Assembly: GCF_041146795.1 (NCBI RefSeq) | Contig: NC_135187.1 | Location: 25,281,056 to 25,345,055 of the forward strand | Source of the DNA: Maylandia zebra | Lineage: Eukaryota; Chordata; Actinopteri; Cichliformes; Cichlidae | Reading direction: 5' to 3' | DNA length: 64,000 nucleotides | Part shown: positions 1 to 12,860 of the stretch, piece after piece | How positions within the stretch are numbered: the first letter of the stretch is position 1 | How the letters are laid out: every line of letters begins with the position of its first letter | The notes under the pieces: model-generated | What the model was told of the DNA's origin: nothing | What the model saw: the letters and a program-made list of their open reading frames with translations, nothing else | Database searches by the model: none | Position numbers and translations under genes: made by a program

Positions 1-540
1 AATTTCCAGAACATTCAGCAGATAGCACAGGTAAAAGGGCCAAGTCACAGGAAGTCACTTTCCACCAGTGCCTTAACTATGTCAGATAAGAAAATGTTCA
101 CAAAGCTCATTGTGGCCAAAATACAGTACACTCAGTGTTCCTTAAAGAGAGTGTGCATTTAATAAAGCAATGCAAATTCAGGCAAATGGCATAAAAAAAG
201 ATTCATTCAAAGTGCTTCATTTATGCAATGTCATGCTAACTCACGGCTTCTGAGTTACCTTTGTGTAGAGAAAAGTAGTTCCAGCACGCCCATTCAAATA
301 AACTCTGAATACCTTTGTTAACACATAGATGAGGGTACATGAGATTGGACACCTGAAGCAAACATTGCTTTTCACATTTTCTGTAAGCTTCTGATGACAC
401 ACTGCAGCACCTGTTCCAACTCCACTCTAAGCATTAGATTTTGTGCTTTCCTTCAGCACTAAAATGTCTGTTTTATTTGGTTAATGTTGACAACTGAGTT
501 AAAATGCATTTAAACCTAATGCAAGTGCAACCTAGTAGGC
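1..540. repeat. Decayed downstream flank of a GST tandem unit
   Basis: No gene is seen here. Bases about 100-290 resemble stretches near 20,480-20,650 and 26,080-26,200, including shared strings such as GGCCAAAATACAGTACACTC and GAGTTACCTTTGTG. At 26 kb the same block lies just downstream of a complete GST gene, so this is inferred to be the 3' flank of an older GST unit whose exon relics follow at 541-770. Confidence 0.55.
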
Positions 541-770
541 AGTGGCCAGCTGGCTTTAACACTACGTGTCTCCTTCAGCAGATTGTAATACTCTCCTAGT
601 TTAGGGTAAAGCTTTGCAGTAAGCCTACAGATCATACTGGAAAGTATTTATAAAGTGTTGTGCCTGTCGACACTTATTATACTGACAATACTGCAAGTAA
701 CGTCTCCATGTGCTCAACCAAACGTGAAAAGATAAACTGATGGATAACTGCTGAGAGAGCCAGTTCAGAC
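541..770 (-). pseudogene. Relic of a rho-class GST gene (exons 5 and 6)
   Basis: Read on the minus strand, about 541-635 gives KLYPKLGEYYNLLKE and VKASWP, which closely match terminal exon 6 of the complete GST copies, preceded by an acceptor-like CTGTAG. Bases about 715-770 still resemble exon 5 but no longer translate cleanly. No exons 1-4 are recognisable between here and 1.5 kb. The relic is collinear with the other minus-strand GSTs, so the array once reached, and may continue past, the left edge. It is non-functional as seen. Confidence 0.6.
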
Positions 771-1547
771 AGGTGACAGTCTAAGACCTACAAAATGTAC
801 AGGCCAAAATCGAAGCAGGTTTAGTGAGTTTGAAGTTGTGTTTATGCTGTACATACATACATTTCTCTAAGTAAGCCTCCCAGAAAAACAAAACAATGAC
901 TTGAATAGTGTGTCTGATATACTCTGTGGACAAAATTTTAGGACCACACCTCTTAATCTTGGAATTCAGGCGTTTTCAGTCTCATTGCCACATGTGTATG
1001 AAATGAAGCATCTAGCCTTGCAGCCTGCCTTCACAAACATTTACAAAGGAACTCATTGTTCTGTTTAGCTCATTTAATTCAGCTGTAGGTGGTATTATTG
1101 CAAACTGTACTTGGGCTAGAAGAAATACGGACAAAATGATCACATCTATTTTCCATTTTTCCTTCTGTGGCTATTTCACATAAGAACAGCTCTCAAATAT
1201 GTAATCTACTTCATTTAAATAACTCAAATACGTTAACTCAGAATTGTGATAGTGTTGTTGTTTTTTTGTGTGGGTTTTTTTTTTTGTGTGTGTGTTTTTA
1301 GTGGGGAGGGCATGTTCAAGAAAATATTGTACATTTACCATGACGTGTAACTTTTCCATCCTTTAGTATAGTTTAGTTTTCAGGACTCTGCTTTATTTTG
1401 TTCATTTATCTTTTCTCTCTCTCTTTAAGTTATTCTTTCCTATATTATGTCTAAAATGCTTTGTTTTTACTCTACATATTTATGTGGTTACATTTTTACT
1501 TTTCTACATATCATGACCATGTAGTAACAAGTTTGGCAGGCCCTTAA
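771..1547. other. No recognisable gene; A/T-rich
   Basis: Short T- and GT-rich runs near 1,258-1,300 and no convincing open frame. A weak resemblance to GST exon 5 near 1,120-1,147 is too short to call. Confidence 0.5.
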
Positions 1548-2464
1548 CCCTTTAAGACCTACCATAGAACCAAGTCCGCCAGAGCTTATATTATATTTTT
1601 ACATGCTGTGGAGCCATTTTTGGGAGCATTTCAAGTTGCTATACATCAATACAACCATTATAGCCCAAACTTTAATAATATGTCTGCATTAGGTGCATAG
1701 TAATTACATAAATTGCAATAAAGTGCAATAAACTACAAAAAAATTGAAAATCGTTTTTGTTTTTTTAACATATATTTCTAGTTAGAGAAATTTAAGAGGC
1801 ATATCCCTCAAAACTGTAAATACAAAAAAGTTACACAAACTAGTTTCCCACCACAGGAAATTTATTTTGAGTGTCTTCATAGTTTTATTTTTGAAATACA
1901 CCAATTTTTATATACTGCAGGAAAAACGAAAATAAATGTTATAGTGCAAATTTGCAAAATAACAGCATATGCATCAAAATAAACTATTTCCAGCAGTGCA
2001 ATATGAGTCTTAAGCATCCCAGAAACGACACAGAAAGTCATAAAGTCAAACATAACTTTTTAAAACACATAACAAGTAAAACACAAGCTCATAAGGCCCC
2101 GATCGTAAAAAACTACATTTCCGCAAAATGACGTCACTTCCGGTTTCGGGCAGGTCATGCGGTCATGTGATAGTTCGCGCTGATGGACGTAGGAAGTGTT
2201 ACAAACAGCTGATGGATCGGCGAAGCGTGTTTCTGGAATATTATGTTTTTGTTGCTGCAAGTGATTTTTATGCAGTTTTTGCAAAGCTATATGTGGAAGG
2301 AAACTGTGACCTAGGACAAGCTGATGTCATAAGATGTAAGTACAACTCCTCCAGTTTCATATGCAAAAAAAATTATTGCGCTAGCTTACTTGGTTGCAGA
2401 GCTACCGGGATTTAAAAATAGTTACGCAAAACAGAGCGTGCCCGCTCCGATCGGCTGTAAAGGG
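1548..2464. mobile_element. TTAA-flanked non-autonomous DNA transposon
   Basis: The stretch is bounded by TTAA on both sides (1,544-1,547 and 2,465-2,468). Its ends begin CCCTTTA and, in reverse complement, CCCTTTA, after which they diverge. TTAA duplications with CCC-starting ends are characteristic of piggyBac-type elements; Kolobok elements also use TTAA. At 917 bp it is too short for a transposase. A 95-codon open frame at 2,128-2,415 (+) matches no family I recognise and is probably chance in the GC-richer core. Confidence 0.5.
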
Positions 2465-2610
2465 TTAAACAAACAAACAGCTTTTTCTTCACTCCACAAG
2501 CAATTCCTCGAGCTACTGCAGCTAACTTATCCCACCCCACCTCAACAAAAAAACAAAAGAGAAAATAAGGACATCTGCTGAGACCTATGGCTTCTTCAAC
2601 TAGTTACTAG

Positions 2611-3100
2611 CAGTGTAGGGACTAACGCGTTATTAAGTAACGCGTTACAGTAACGCGTTACAGTAACTACGTTATTATTGTGGTAACGAGCACGGTAATT
2701 AGTTATTATGCCAAAATCAGGAACGCGTTAATCATTACTGGGATTTAGGTAAGGTCATTATTCGTTACTTTGTGTGGTAGCTATCACGGAGCTTCCACAG
2801 ATTCAGTAACATTAGCAAGTGGTGGAGGCCAGCAGGTGGATGAGGGAAAGGGGAGGCCGGAGGAGCAGAGACCTGAGGTGGCCGCCGGTACGAGTGTCAG
2901 GTGAACTGAACTTCAGGTAAGAAGTTATGACCTGCAGTTTATCTGGGTCAGATATGAACCAAGTTTAGGTGGAGTTTATTTCCATTATGCTGACTTTTTT
3001 GTAATGGGTACTAGCTAGCATGACGGAGTTTCTATACAGCTGGGTGGGTGCTATGATGTTACTGATGTTGAATTTTATTTTATTCATAAGGTTAATTATT
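2611..3100. mobile_element. hAT-like transposon fragment (left end)
   Basis: It starts CAGTGTAGGGACTAACGCG and is rich in GTAACGCGTTAC motifs up to about 2,780. This resembles the end of the complete hAT element at 50,708-51,690, whose termini are CAGAGATGGG and CAGTGTTGG. No matching right end or 8-bp duplication is seen, and other repeat sequence begins near 3,100, so it is probably truncated. Confidence 0.4.
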
Positions 3101-3102
3101 AG

Positions 3103-4055
3103 AGTTGCCAACCGTCCCCTAAAAAACGGAATCGTCTCGTATTCAGAGAAAATATTACGCGTTTCGTATTGAGGTGAAAAGGAACGTAGTTTGTCCCGGA
3201 CTTCAGCTACGATGAAAAAGACACAAAGCTGGAGTTATTCTGTGTCTTTGCTGCACAGCTGCCTCTTCTTCTCTCATTCTCTCACCCTCCCTCTCCTGTT
3301 TCTACTTCAATCATGAAACTGATCAATGGTCACTTGCCCCTCCCTTCCTTCCCTCCCCATCTCCAACTGCCTCCCTCTTCCCGCTCCACCACAATCACCC
3401 ACACATGCAGGGCCTTGGGGTAAAGGTGTGTCACCCGGGTGCAGGGGAGGCATCCCCCCCTCTGTCCCCTTCTGGCTGCCTGTGCCTCAATTTTATCTCA
3501 CAACTTAGACATTCACATTACTCACACTCTCATAACACATACATATAGGATCTTGGGGGTGGGCACAAAAGACCATCAGGGTGTATGCCTCACCCCTGGT
3601 GTCGTTGCCCACCTCTCAATTTTAAATACACGTAGACATTGAGGGCTATCAGGAGGGGCTATGCGCTTACCTGCTGCTCTCTGGCAGGTAGCTCCATGCC
3701 CTCCTGGGTTTTAAATGCATCTTAGAACACACATGCATCAACACTACATATGAGGGGGCGGAGGGAGGTTTGGAGTCTTCTCTCACCCCCGTTCTCTGTG
3801 GCCTGCTGGAGCGGGGGGCTAGGAGGAGGAGTTGGCCGTCCGACTGGGGTTTGGAATGTGGGGCCTCCCTGCTGCTGCGGAGTCGGAGCGGTCTGTTTCT
3901 CCCCACCGCAGGGAAAAGGGTAACACCACCTGGGTCTGGGTGCAGTTTCCCCCTCCAGGGGCAGGGGTACCTAGACCCGGGGCTTAAAGTACGCTTGGGG
4001 AGTGTGATTGTGTGTACAGTGTCTCTCTATGTCTGTCTCCACGTTGGGTGATGAG
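3103..4055 (+). repeat. C-rich L1-type LINE 3' block
   Basis: From 3,323 the sequence is pyrimidine-rich (CTTGCCCCTCCCTTCC, then GGTGTGTCACCCGGGTGCAG) and matches the reverse complement of about 47,440-47,590. There the same block lies directly downstream of L1-type reverse transcriptase coding sequence, so this copy is interpreted as LINE 3' sequence without its coding part. Bases 3,103-3,320 (GAGTTGCCAACCGTCCC) look like a separate short interspersed repeat. Open frames here are low-complexity chance frames. Confidence 0.45.
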
Positions 4056-5779
4056 ATGAGAGATGAGATAGCCTTTATTTGTCAGTTGCAGGTCTTTTGC
4101 CCACAACCGAGATGACAGACCTTGCCGACCGTACATACAATACACAAACATCACATTGGGGAGACAGGTCAGGCTAGGTAGCGAGGAAAAAAACATCGAA
4201 ATGTGTAACACAAAAGGATAATACAGGAATGCACAGATATCAACACACCATAGCACAATAAACACAGACAAGCAACATGGGAAAGAGTTCCAGTGTGTAC
4301 ATCTGATCTGGGACCGCTGCAATCTTCGACTGCGCCTCCAACTGACCCGATGTCCACATCAGAGGGGAGGTAAGCGTTGGAGGTGGCGTTGGATCCGGGG
4401 TAGGGAGGGTGATGCGTCAGTGAGTGCTTATCAGTATCAGTATATGTATGTGTGAGCGTGTCCAGAGTTCAGCTGAGACAGTGTCCTTCGCCCTGCCAGG
4501 CTAAGTAAACAGTCTTCCAGCCAACCCAGGTGGCCTTGCATGGAATGGGAAGGAACAGACTAAACATAGTCGTTATCAGGGTGTTTTGTTCAGCTCCGGC
4601 CTTGCAGCTGGTGCCGAAGGGGTATCCGCATAAGTGATGTTATTTTTTACTTTAGTGTGAACAGCTCATATGAATTTCAAAGCAGTTCTACAGTCCAACA
4701 CTGGTCTCTCAATCTCCCGTTGGAGAGCCTCGAGCTTCGCCATACTTGTATTCTGTGATGTTGTCATTTCTTGTGCTCAAGGAGCCAATTTCTGAGAACT
4801 CACGGCAGTGTGCCTCCCTGAGATGTCATCCAATTTTGCGCCCAGAGATGTTATTCCGGGCTAGCCCTTCCGAGATGTATCCAGTCTGCAGTCAGAGATC
4901 TTATTCTGAGTATTCACAGCAGCCGTAGCCTCTCCAAGATCTTATCCGTGCTGACTCAATGGGCCCATTTTGAGAAACTCACGCCTCTCCCATCGTTCCA
5001 ATCCCAGCGGGCAGCCTTGTGGGGGTTTGAACAGCCGGTTCCGCTTTCTTAATTCTTCGATAAGTCAGGGCCAAGCCAGCTCCGATCAGCCAGAACCCTG
5101 TTACCATGGTTCTGAATAGATATCTTCAGCACTCAGGCCCAAACTTCTCGTTGAGAAAGGGGTGTCAATTGCATTTAGGGACCAGTTGATCCAATCCATA
5201 ATTCCTCTTTTAGGTTATAGAGAACAGACTGTGAAAGAATTTTCCAGGGAAAATGCAAAAAAAACACGAGACTAGACAAGGACATAAGCAGGGAAGATAA
5301 GGGAGAAGTGAAAAAGTGCGTCCTCACTTATGTTGAGGACACACACAGAAGAATCAACAGTTGACAATGACTAATTAATATTAAAATCTGTAACATAATG
5401 TATTGTTTGGAGTTTAGTCTGTTACTGTTACTATTTTTACCATTTCTCTTTGGAGCAACTGTAACACACATTATTTCCTTGGGGATTAATAAAGTATTCT
5501 GATTCTGATTGTTTCAGGATACATGACCTGCCATTATCCAATGACACATCTGCTTACCTGTATCTTTTGCTCGTTTCTCCTCCTCTTCTTTTCTATTTTT
5601 TCTAAACTGAGCACCTGATGGCTTTGAACTTTTCTTGTCCATCTTCCATTGGTGTTCATTTTGCACTCCAGTATGAACACCCATCCCCCAACTCGAGGAT
5701 CACCACAATATAACCTAATAGACCTACACCTTAGTTCACAGATTCACTTTGTCTAACGTGTATTTCTGGGATTTCACAC
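4056..5779. repeat. Composite repeat, no gene recognised
   Basis: The left edge (GATGAGATAGCCTTTATTTG) looks like the reverse complement of a LINE-type AATAAA-containing 3' end. Bases 5,465-5,508 (CCTTGGGGATTAATAAAGTA then a TTCTGA repeat) look like a LINE or SINE 3' end on the plus strand. Between 4,820 and 4,950 there are imperfect GAGATGT/GAGATCTTAT repeats. Bases 5,510-5,779 show nothing recognisable. Confidence 0.35.
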
Positions 5780-8700
5780 AACCCAGGATTCAGATCAGGA
5801 ATACATAATGGGCTTGGATTTATATCATTATGAATGAAATGCTCTCGCGCTCACTTTTCCCGTATGGAGACATAAAAGGTCACAATCTTCAACAATGCCC
5901 CGCGAGGGAAGCCGCATGTAGTTACTGTAAGAAAAAAAATGTTGCCAGGATGTGCAGAAACAAAAAACTGTGTGAAGTCAATGCTGCAACAGTTTCAGAG
6001 AACAGCGATACAGATGATGAGGTCACTTTCTTGGGTTCCCTCTCTGTGGACACCAAAGAGAGTCCATGGGTAACAGAGATACATGTGGACAAATGCAACA
6101 CACTCTTTAAAATCGACACCGGAGCAGATGTCACAACAGTCCCAGAGACTTTCTACACACAGCATCAGTTGAGGAGATTGGATAAGTCCAAAAGGGTTCT
6201 GCAGGGCCCAGGAGGAACACGTCTGAAGGTAAAAGGCATGTTCACAGCCACTCTCAGCAAGAACAACCTCAAAACCAAAGAAGACATTTATGTCGTACAG
6301 GGTTTATGCACAACGCTGCTGAGCGGGCATGCTGCAGTGGCACTACAGCTGGTTGCTAAAGTGAATCATATTAGCTTAGACTCTATTGATGCTGTCAAAC
6401 AAGAATTCCCCAAGCTTTTCAGCGGCTTAGGCAAAATGGAGGGGGAGTACAATATTATTCTGAAACCAGAGGCACAGCCGTTTTCCCTCTCGACCCCTAG
6501 GCGAATCTCTCTTCCACTCTTACCAAAGGTTAAAGAAGAGCTGAACCGGATGGAGCAGCAGGGTGTCATTTCCAAGGTGGAGGAGCCCACTGATTGGTGC
6601 GCGCCTATGATGGTGGTTCCTAAGCGCACAGGCAAGGTGAGAATATGCAGCTATCTCACTGAACTAAACAAATATGTCATGAGAGAGAAACATCCACTCC
6701 CTTCAGTAGAACACACACTAGGACAGCTTGCAGGAGCAAAAGTGTTTTCAAAGCTGGATGCCAATGCAGGATTTCGACAGATTCCCTTATCCAGGGATTC
6801 TTCTTTGCTCACGACCTTTATTACACCTTTTGGTCGGTATTGTTATAATCGTCTGTGCTTTGGAATCTCATCAGCCCCAGAACACTTCCAGAAACGTTCT
6901 TGAGGGCTTAGAAGGAGTTCTCTGTCAGATGGATGATGTGCTCATCTGGGGGACGTCACAAGCAGAGCATGATGAGAGACTTCGAAAAGCACTGGTTCGA
7001 CTACAGGAGGCTGGAGTAACATTGAACGACAAGTGTGAGTTCTCCAAGAACAGGATAAAGTTCCTGGGGCAGGTCATTGAGGCATCGGGGGTTAGCGCAG
7101 GTCCTGACAAGGTGCATGCCGTGAGTTCCATGGATGAGCCCAGCAACATAAGTGAGGACAGACAGTTCCTGGGCATGGTGAATCACCTAGGAAAGTTTCT
7201 TCCTCACCTGGCAGAAAAAACGCGCCCCCTAAGAGATCTGCTGAAGAAGTCCAACCTGTGGTCATGGGGGCCACAGCAGCAGCAGGTTTTCGACGGCATC
7301 AAAAAAGAACTGACAACACCCCCAGGGCTTGCTCTGTATGATCCAAGTGCTGAAATGTGTGTATCAGCTGACTCATCTTCGTATGGCTTGGGAGCAGTGC
7401 TTCTCCAGCGGCACGCTGATTTAGGGTGGAAACCAGTAGCATACGCTTCAAGAGCTCTCGGCGCGACAGAGCAGCGATATGCTCAAATTGAGAAAGAGGC
7501 TCGCTTCAACATGGGCCGGTGAGAGGTTTGCAGAGTTCCTAATTGGGAAAACATTCCACATTGAAACAGACCACAAACCTCTGGTTTCGTTGCTTGGCTC
7601 CAAGGGCCTGGACGAGCTTCCACCTCATATACAACGTCTACGCATGCGATTGATGAGGTTCTCTTATACCATATCTCATGTTCCTGGTAGAGACATTGCA
7701 ACAGTAGATGTACTGTCCAGAGCTTCTGCATGTGACACAACTGAGGGTTTGCCGGAGGAAGAAATCAACTTGTATGTGGAGTCCGTCATAGCAAGTCTGC
7801 CAGCCACAGAGCCACGACTCAGAGAAATCCAGACACATCAGGACAATGACAGCAGTCTATGCCAACTGAAGAAGTTCTGTGTGGACGGATGGCCAGATAA
7901 GTACTCCATTGAAAGGGTTTTCCAGCTTTACCTGCCATTTTCAGGTGACCTCACAGTCCACAATGGTTTGCTTCTTTATGGGAGCAGAATAGTGATTCCC
8001 ACATCACTCAGAGCAGACATTCTGTCTAAACTACATGAGGGACACCTAGGAATAGCGAAATGCAGAGAGAGAGCTAAACAATCTGTTTGGTGGCCAGGCC
8101 TGAGCAGTGAGCTGATAAAAGTGATTGAGACCTGTGACACTTGCTGCCGTGAGCGGACTAACCACAAAGAAACCATGCTACCTACGGAGTTCCCACAAAG
8201 ACTGTGGGCCATGGTTGGAACTGATCTGTTCCAGATAGAGAATAAACAGTACCTGGTCATTGTGGATTACTTTTCCAGATTCTTCGAAGTTGCCAAACTG
8301 ACATCTACAACATCAGAGGCAGTGATCGAGCACTGTAAATCAATCTTTGCACGTCATGGCATACCAGAGCGGGTTCGCTCTGATAATGGACTTCAGTTTT
8401 CATCTGATTCCTTCAAAAGATTTGCACAAGAATGGGGTTTTAGCCATGAGACATCCAGTCCCCACTTCCCTCAGAGCAACGGGGAGGCCGAGAGGGCAGT
8501 CAGGACCATCAAAAGTCTTCTTAAAAAGTCTGGCGATCCCTATCTCGCCCTTATGGCATACCGGGTTACTCCATTGGCAAATGGCTACAGCCCGACTGAG
8601 CTTCTCATGGGTAGAAGGATAAGGACAACTATTCCTGTCATCCCATCACAGCTAAATCCAAGAGGTACGGACACAGACAAGCTTAAAGCTATAGAACAAA

Positions 8701-9550
8701 CGTACAGACAAAAACAAAGACAAAACTTCAACCGCAGACACAGAGTACATGATATGCTACAGCTCAATCCTGGAGACAAAGTGTGGGTCTCAGACATGGA
8801 TACTAGAGGGACAGTTGTGTCCATGGCAGGCTCACCAAGGTCCTACATTGTTGAGACCTGGGGCACCAGAGATTTCTGGCGATCCACCAGAGGCTTCACC
8901 TGAGAACTCTGTTCCAGTTGCACAGAGTGTGTCGTTTCCAGACACTATCTCACAGGAGGCCAGCCAGCAGACTCCTGAAGCTGGGAGCCAAATCCCACCC
9001 AGGTCTAGGAGGCCTCCAGCATATCTAAAAGACTATGTTTGCTCATAGGGCTAGGAACTGAGTGAGCAATGGGGCAGAATAATCCCCACACTCAGTTAGA
9101 GGGTTGGGTAGTCTACACCATCCCTCATAGAGACAATGAGAAATAAAGCAAATGGTTGCACTGTTTAAACATGTTGTTTGTAGCTGCACCAGATAGTTCA
9201 GAAATGTGCACTTATGCTTAGTGTTCAGAGTTGTATACTTTGAGAGTTTATTTTTGGACATTCTGAGTAGTCTGGGTTTAAACCAAACGAGTTCAGTAAA
9301 CAAGCTGTTACCAGATAAAGCACAAGGAAATAGTATACTTTAAAGCGTGCGGGTCTAATCTGTTTTCTTGGTTATATCCCAGCATCACATCCTATTTAGT
9401 AGGGGGGATGTAGTATCAGGTAAATGTTAAGAGGTAGGAACGTTTCTGCTGGGCTGTTGTGTGGGGGGTGGATGAAAAATAATAAAGGACACTCATTGGA
9501 GTAATGGCGCATCTTGTGTGTCTGTGAGTTATGCCTCCAGTCAAATAACA
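5780..9550 (+). mobile_element. Ty3/gypsy LTR retrotransposon, broken copy
   Basis: Recognisable parts run in the usual gypsy order: a zinc-knuckle-like nucleocapsid remnant (about 5,890-5,945), an aspartic protease with the DTGA motif (about 6,115), reverse transcriptase (about 6,480-7,020), RNase H (about 7,340-7,700), and integrase with an HHCC-like region and DDE core (about 8,030-8,610; SDNG and GEAERAV motifs visible). A G-rich polypurine tract at about 9,401-9,408 leads into a short 3' LTR (9,409-9,550, TG...CA, with AATAAA inside). No 5' LTR or most of gag is found, so it is 5'-truncated. The coding region also carries about two breaks. Clear protein similarity suggests moderate rather than great age. 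Confidence 0.85.
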
Positions 9551-9592
9551 TCCATAACCTCAAATAATGGAACATAAACTACTAACTCTTTT

Positions 9593-9760
9593 ATGCTACG
9601 TCCACACCTACACGGGTATTTTTGAAAATGCAGCTGTTTCGTTCACACGTAAACAGCGTTTCAAATCACTGAAAACTGAGATTTTTTTTTAACTCCTTTT
9701 TTGCGTTTCCATGTGGATGAGGAATACAGAGTTCGTCACGCAACGTCAAAAAGAGAAGCT
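9593..9760. mobile_element. Fragment of a short inverted-repeat element
   Basis: GCTACGTCCACACCTACACG followed by an AAACAGCGTTT core resembles an abundant fish MITE-type end. The sequence is interrupted at about 9,760 by the LINE, and bases after 13,095 (CACGTCACGCTGTGCGCCAC) may be its other half. This assignment rests on general appearance only. Confidence 0.3.
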
Positions 9761-9768
9761 TATCCAAG

Positions 9769-12691
9769 ATGGCGCCGAGTATGGCAGCCTCGTCGCGAGC
9801 TCCCCCAAGCAACAGCTTTTTTCTGTGTTTAATTTTACTTTTCCTTCATTTTTTCGCGAGTAGCACATGTCTCCTTGTGTACGACCGACAAACCTTACTG
9901 GACATAAAAGACGGTCTTTCTTATAACTTTCCGGAGTTCAAGTTTTGCAACACGGACGCTCCGTTTGCAGACCCCCCATTCATCTCACCTGAGACGCCTT
10001 TGTTCTCTGGCCCTGGAGGCCGCAAACGCCGACGCAGAGGGAGAAGATCTGGTGTTCTGGTTCGACTGAGACGGCGCACTAACAGACCACCGTTACCCAG
10101 TTTATTACTGGCTAATGTGCAGTCTCTGGAGAAAAAGCTGTGCGAGCTTCGGGCACGGATCTCATTCCAGCGAGAGATGCGGGACTGCTGCGTGATCTGC
10201 CTCACAGAAACCTGGCTATCGGACAAGGTACCGGACTCCGCAATACAACTACCGGGGTTCTCCGTGCATCGCGCGGACAGGTCACAGGATCTTACTGGGA
10301 AAAGCAGAGGCGGTGGTGTATGTTTCATGATCAACAACAGCTGGTGTGATTATGCGAACGTGCACCCGGTCAAATCCTTCTGCTCACCAGACCTGGAGTA
10401 CCTGATGATTAAGTGCCGGCCATTCTGGCTACCGAGGGAATTTACAGCAGTGATTATTACGGCTGTTTACATTCCCCCACAAGCCGACACTGACCGAGCA
10501 CTCAGGGAACTGTACAGCGCGATCAGCAGCGAGGAAACCGCACACCCAGAGGCGGCATTTATCACAGCCGGAGACTTTAATAAGGGAAACCTGAAGAAAG
10601 TCTCACCCAAACTCCACCAACACATCCATTTTAACACCCGTGGAGACCGGCTACTCGACCACTGCTACACCTCTTTCCGGGATGCGTACAAAGCCCTCCC
10701 CCGCGCCCCATTCGGCCAATCAGATCACCGCTCCATCCTGCTCCTGCCCGCCTACAGGCAGAAGCTGAAACAGGAAGCTCCAACCCGGAGGGCGGTGCAC
10801 TGTTGGACGGACCAATCGGAGTCTGCGCTGCGGGACTGTTTTGATCACGCGGACTGGGAAATGTTTCACGTGGCTGCTAGGGACATTGACGAGTACACAG
10901 ACTCAGTCTGCGGATTTATCAGGAAATGCGTGGAAGATGTCGTCCCATCCAGAACAGTTAAATCCTTCCCAAATCAAAAACCCTGGATTAACGGAGATGT
11001 TCGCGCGGCACTGGCGGCACGGAGCACCGCCTTTGCCTCCGCGAACACATCGGACTACAAACACGCACATTACCAACTCCGGAAGACGATCAAAGCAGCC
11101 AAACGTGAGTACAGGGACAGGGTGGAGCAACAGTTTGACAACCCTCGGAGTATGTAGCAGGGACTAAACACGATCGCAGACTTTAGAGGGAAAACCAGCA
11201 CACCGCAGACCATGGCCTCTCTGTGTAAGGATCTAAACGTATTCTACGCTAGATTCGACACAGCGAACACCATGAGACCAGACAGTGTGCGCACCGCGGA
11301 TGACGTCAGTGCGCACACTGTGTCTGAGGAGGATATGCGGAAGTGCTTCAGGAAGGTGAACGCACGCAAAGCTACTGGTCCGGACGGGATTCCCGGCCGC
11401 GTCCTCAAGTCATGCGCGGCTCAGCTGGCTGGAGTGTTCACACACATCTTCAACCTTTCCCTCTCTCTGTCTGTAGTCCCAGCCTGCTTCAAAATGGCCA
11501 CCATCGTCCCTGTACCCAAATCCTCCACCATCTCCTCATTGAACGACTGGCGACCTGTAGCCCTGACCCCCATCGTAAGCAAATGCTTCGAGAAGCTTGT
11601 CAGGGACTTCATCTGCTCTGCACTACCCGACTCACTGGACCCTCTACAGTTTGCATACCGCCACAACAGGTCCACTGATGATGCCATAGCCCTGACACTA
11701 CATACTGCCCTGTCACACCTGGAGAAGAGAGACACGTATGTGAGGATGCTGTTTGTAGATTACAGCTCAGCATTCAATACCATCGTTCCCTCGAAGCTGG
11801 ACAGGAAACTGCAGGATCTAGGACTGAGCAGCTCCCTCTGCAGCTGGATCCTTAGCTTCCTGTCTGACAGACGCCAAGTGGTCAGACTGGGCAGCATCAC
11901 CTCATCCCCCGTCACACTGAACACTGGTGCTCCACAGGGGTGTGTACTGAGCCCTCTCCTATACTCACTCTACACCTACGACTGCACAGCCACTAACAAC
12001 TCCAACATCATTGTGAAGTTTGCGGACGACACTACAGTGGTGGGTCTTATCACCAATGGTGATGAGACAGCTTACAGGGAGGAGGTCAGCGCCCTGACCC
12101 ACTGGTGTCAAGACAACCATCTCACCCTCAACGTCGCAAAGACAAAGGAGTTGATAGTGGACTTCCGGGGGTGCAGAGAAGTACACACCCCCATCACCAT
12201 CAGCGGCGCTGCTGTGGAGAGAGGGAGCAGCTTCCGGTTCCTTGGTGTACACCTGGCTGAGGATCTTACGTGGTCAGTACACACAAACAAAACAGTGAAG
12301 AAGGCGCAGCAGCTTTCTCAAGAGACTGAAAAGATTTGGCATGAACCCCCGCATCCTCAGGACCTTCTATCACTGTGCCATTGAGAGCACCCTCACTGGA
12401 TGCATCACCACCTGTTATGGCAACAGCACCGCCTACAACTGCAAAGCTCTCCAGCGAGTAGTGCGGTGCTCTGAACGGATAATTGGAGGTGAGCTTCCCT
12501 CCCTCCAAGACATCTACAGGAAGCGGTGCCTGAGGAAAGCAGGGAGGATTATCAAGGACTCCAGTCACCCCAGCCATAAACTGTTCAGACTACTTCCCTC
12601 AGGAAGGAGGTTCTGCAGCATCCGGTCCCGTACCAGCAGACTGAGAGACAGCTTTTTCCATCAGGCCATCAGACTGCTGAACACGTCATAG
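9769..12691 (+). pseudogene. LINE endonuclease/reverse transcriptase ORF, broken
   Basis: From the ATG at 9,769: a hydrophobic N-terminus, a basic stretch (KRRRRGRR), an AP-like endonuclease (LLLANVQSLEKK, TETWLS, AGDFN and SDHRSILL motifs), then reverse transcriptase with KATGPDGIPGRVLK, FVDYSSAFNT, GAPQGCVLSPLLY and the catalytic FADDT. The reading frame is open except for an in-frame TAG at 11,155-11,157, after which the same frame resumes, and a small deletion near 12,312 that shifts the C-terminal end into another frame (continuing to 12,691). The product would nick target DNA and reverse-transcribe the element's RNA. With only two lesions it is a young copy that cannot move by itself. 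Confidence 0.85.
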
Positions 12692-12833
12692 ACACCTCAG
12701 CTTCACTACTGGAACTTTAACATTATGCACTCCATACTGTACAGTAATGCCACTGTTTTGCACATGTCTCAACTCTGTATATTTTTATATATTTTATTTA
12801 TTGTTTACTCTATTTAATTTGTAAAATATGTGT

Positions 12834-12860
12834 ACACACACACACACACACACACACACG
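12834..12860. repeat. (CA)n microsatellite
   Basis: An uninterrupted CA repeat in the LINE 3' UTR. Confidence 0.9.

Noticed and set aside
1171-1359. Minus-strand frame rich in THTKK repeats
   Set aside because: Translation of a GT/T-rich low-complexity run.
2128-2415. 95-codon frame inside the TTAA element
   Set aside because: No recognisable domain; too small for a transposase.
3326-4357. Several open frames in the C-rich block
   Set aside because: Base-composition artefacts in LINE 3' sequence; no domain and no consistent frame between the two copies.
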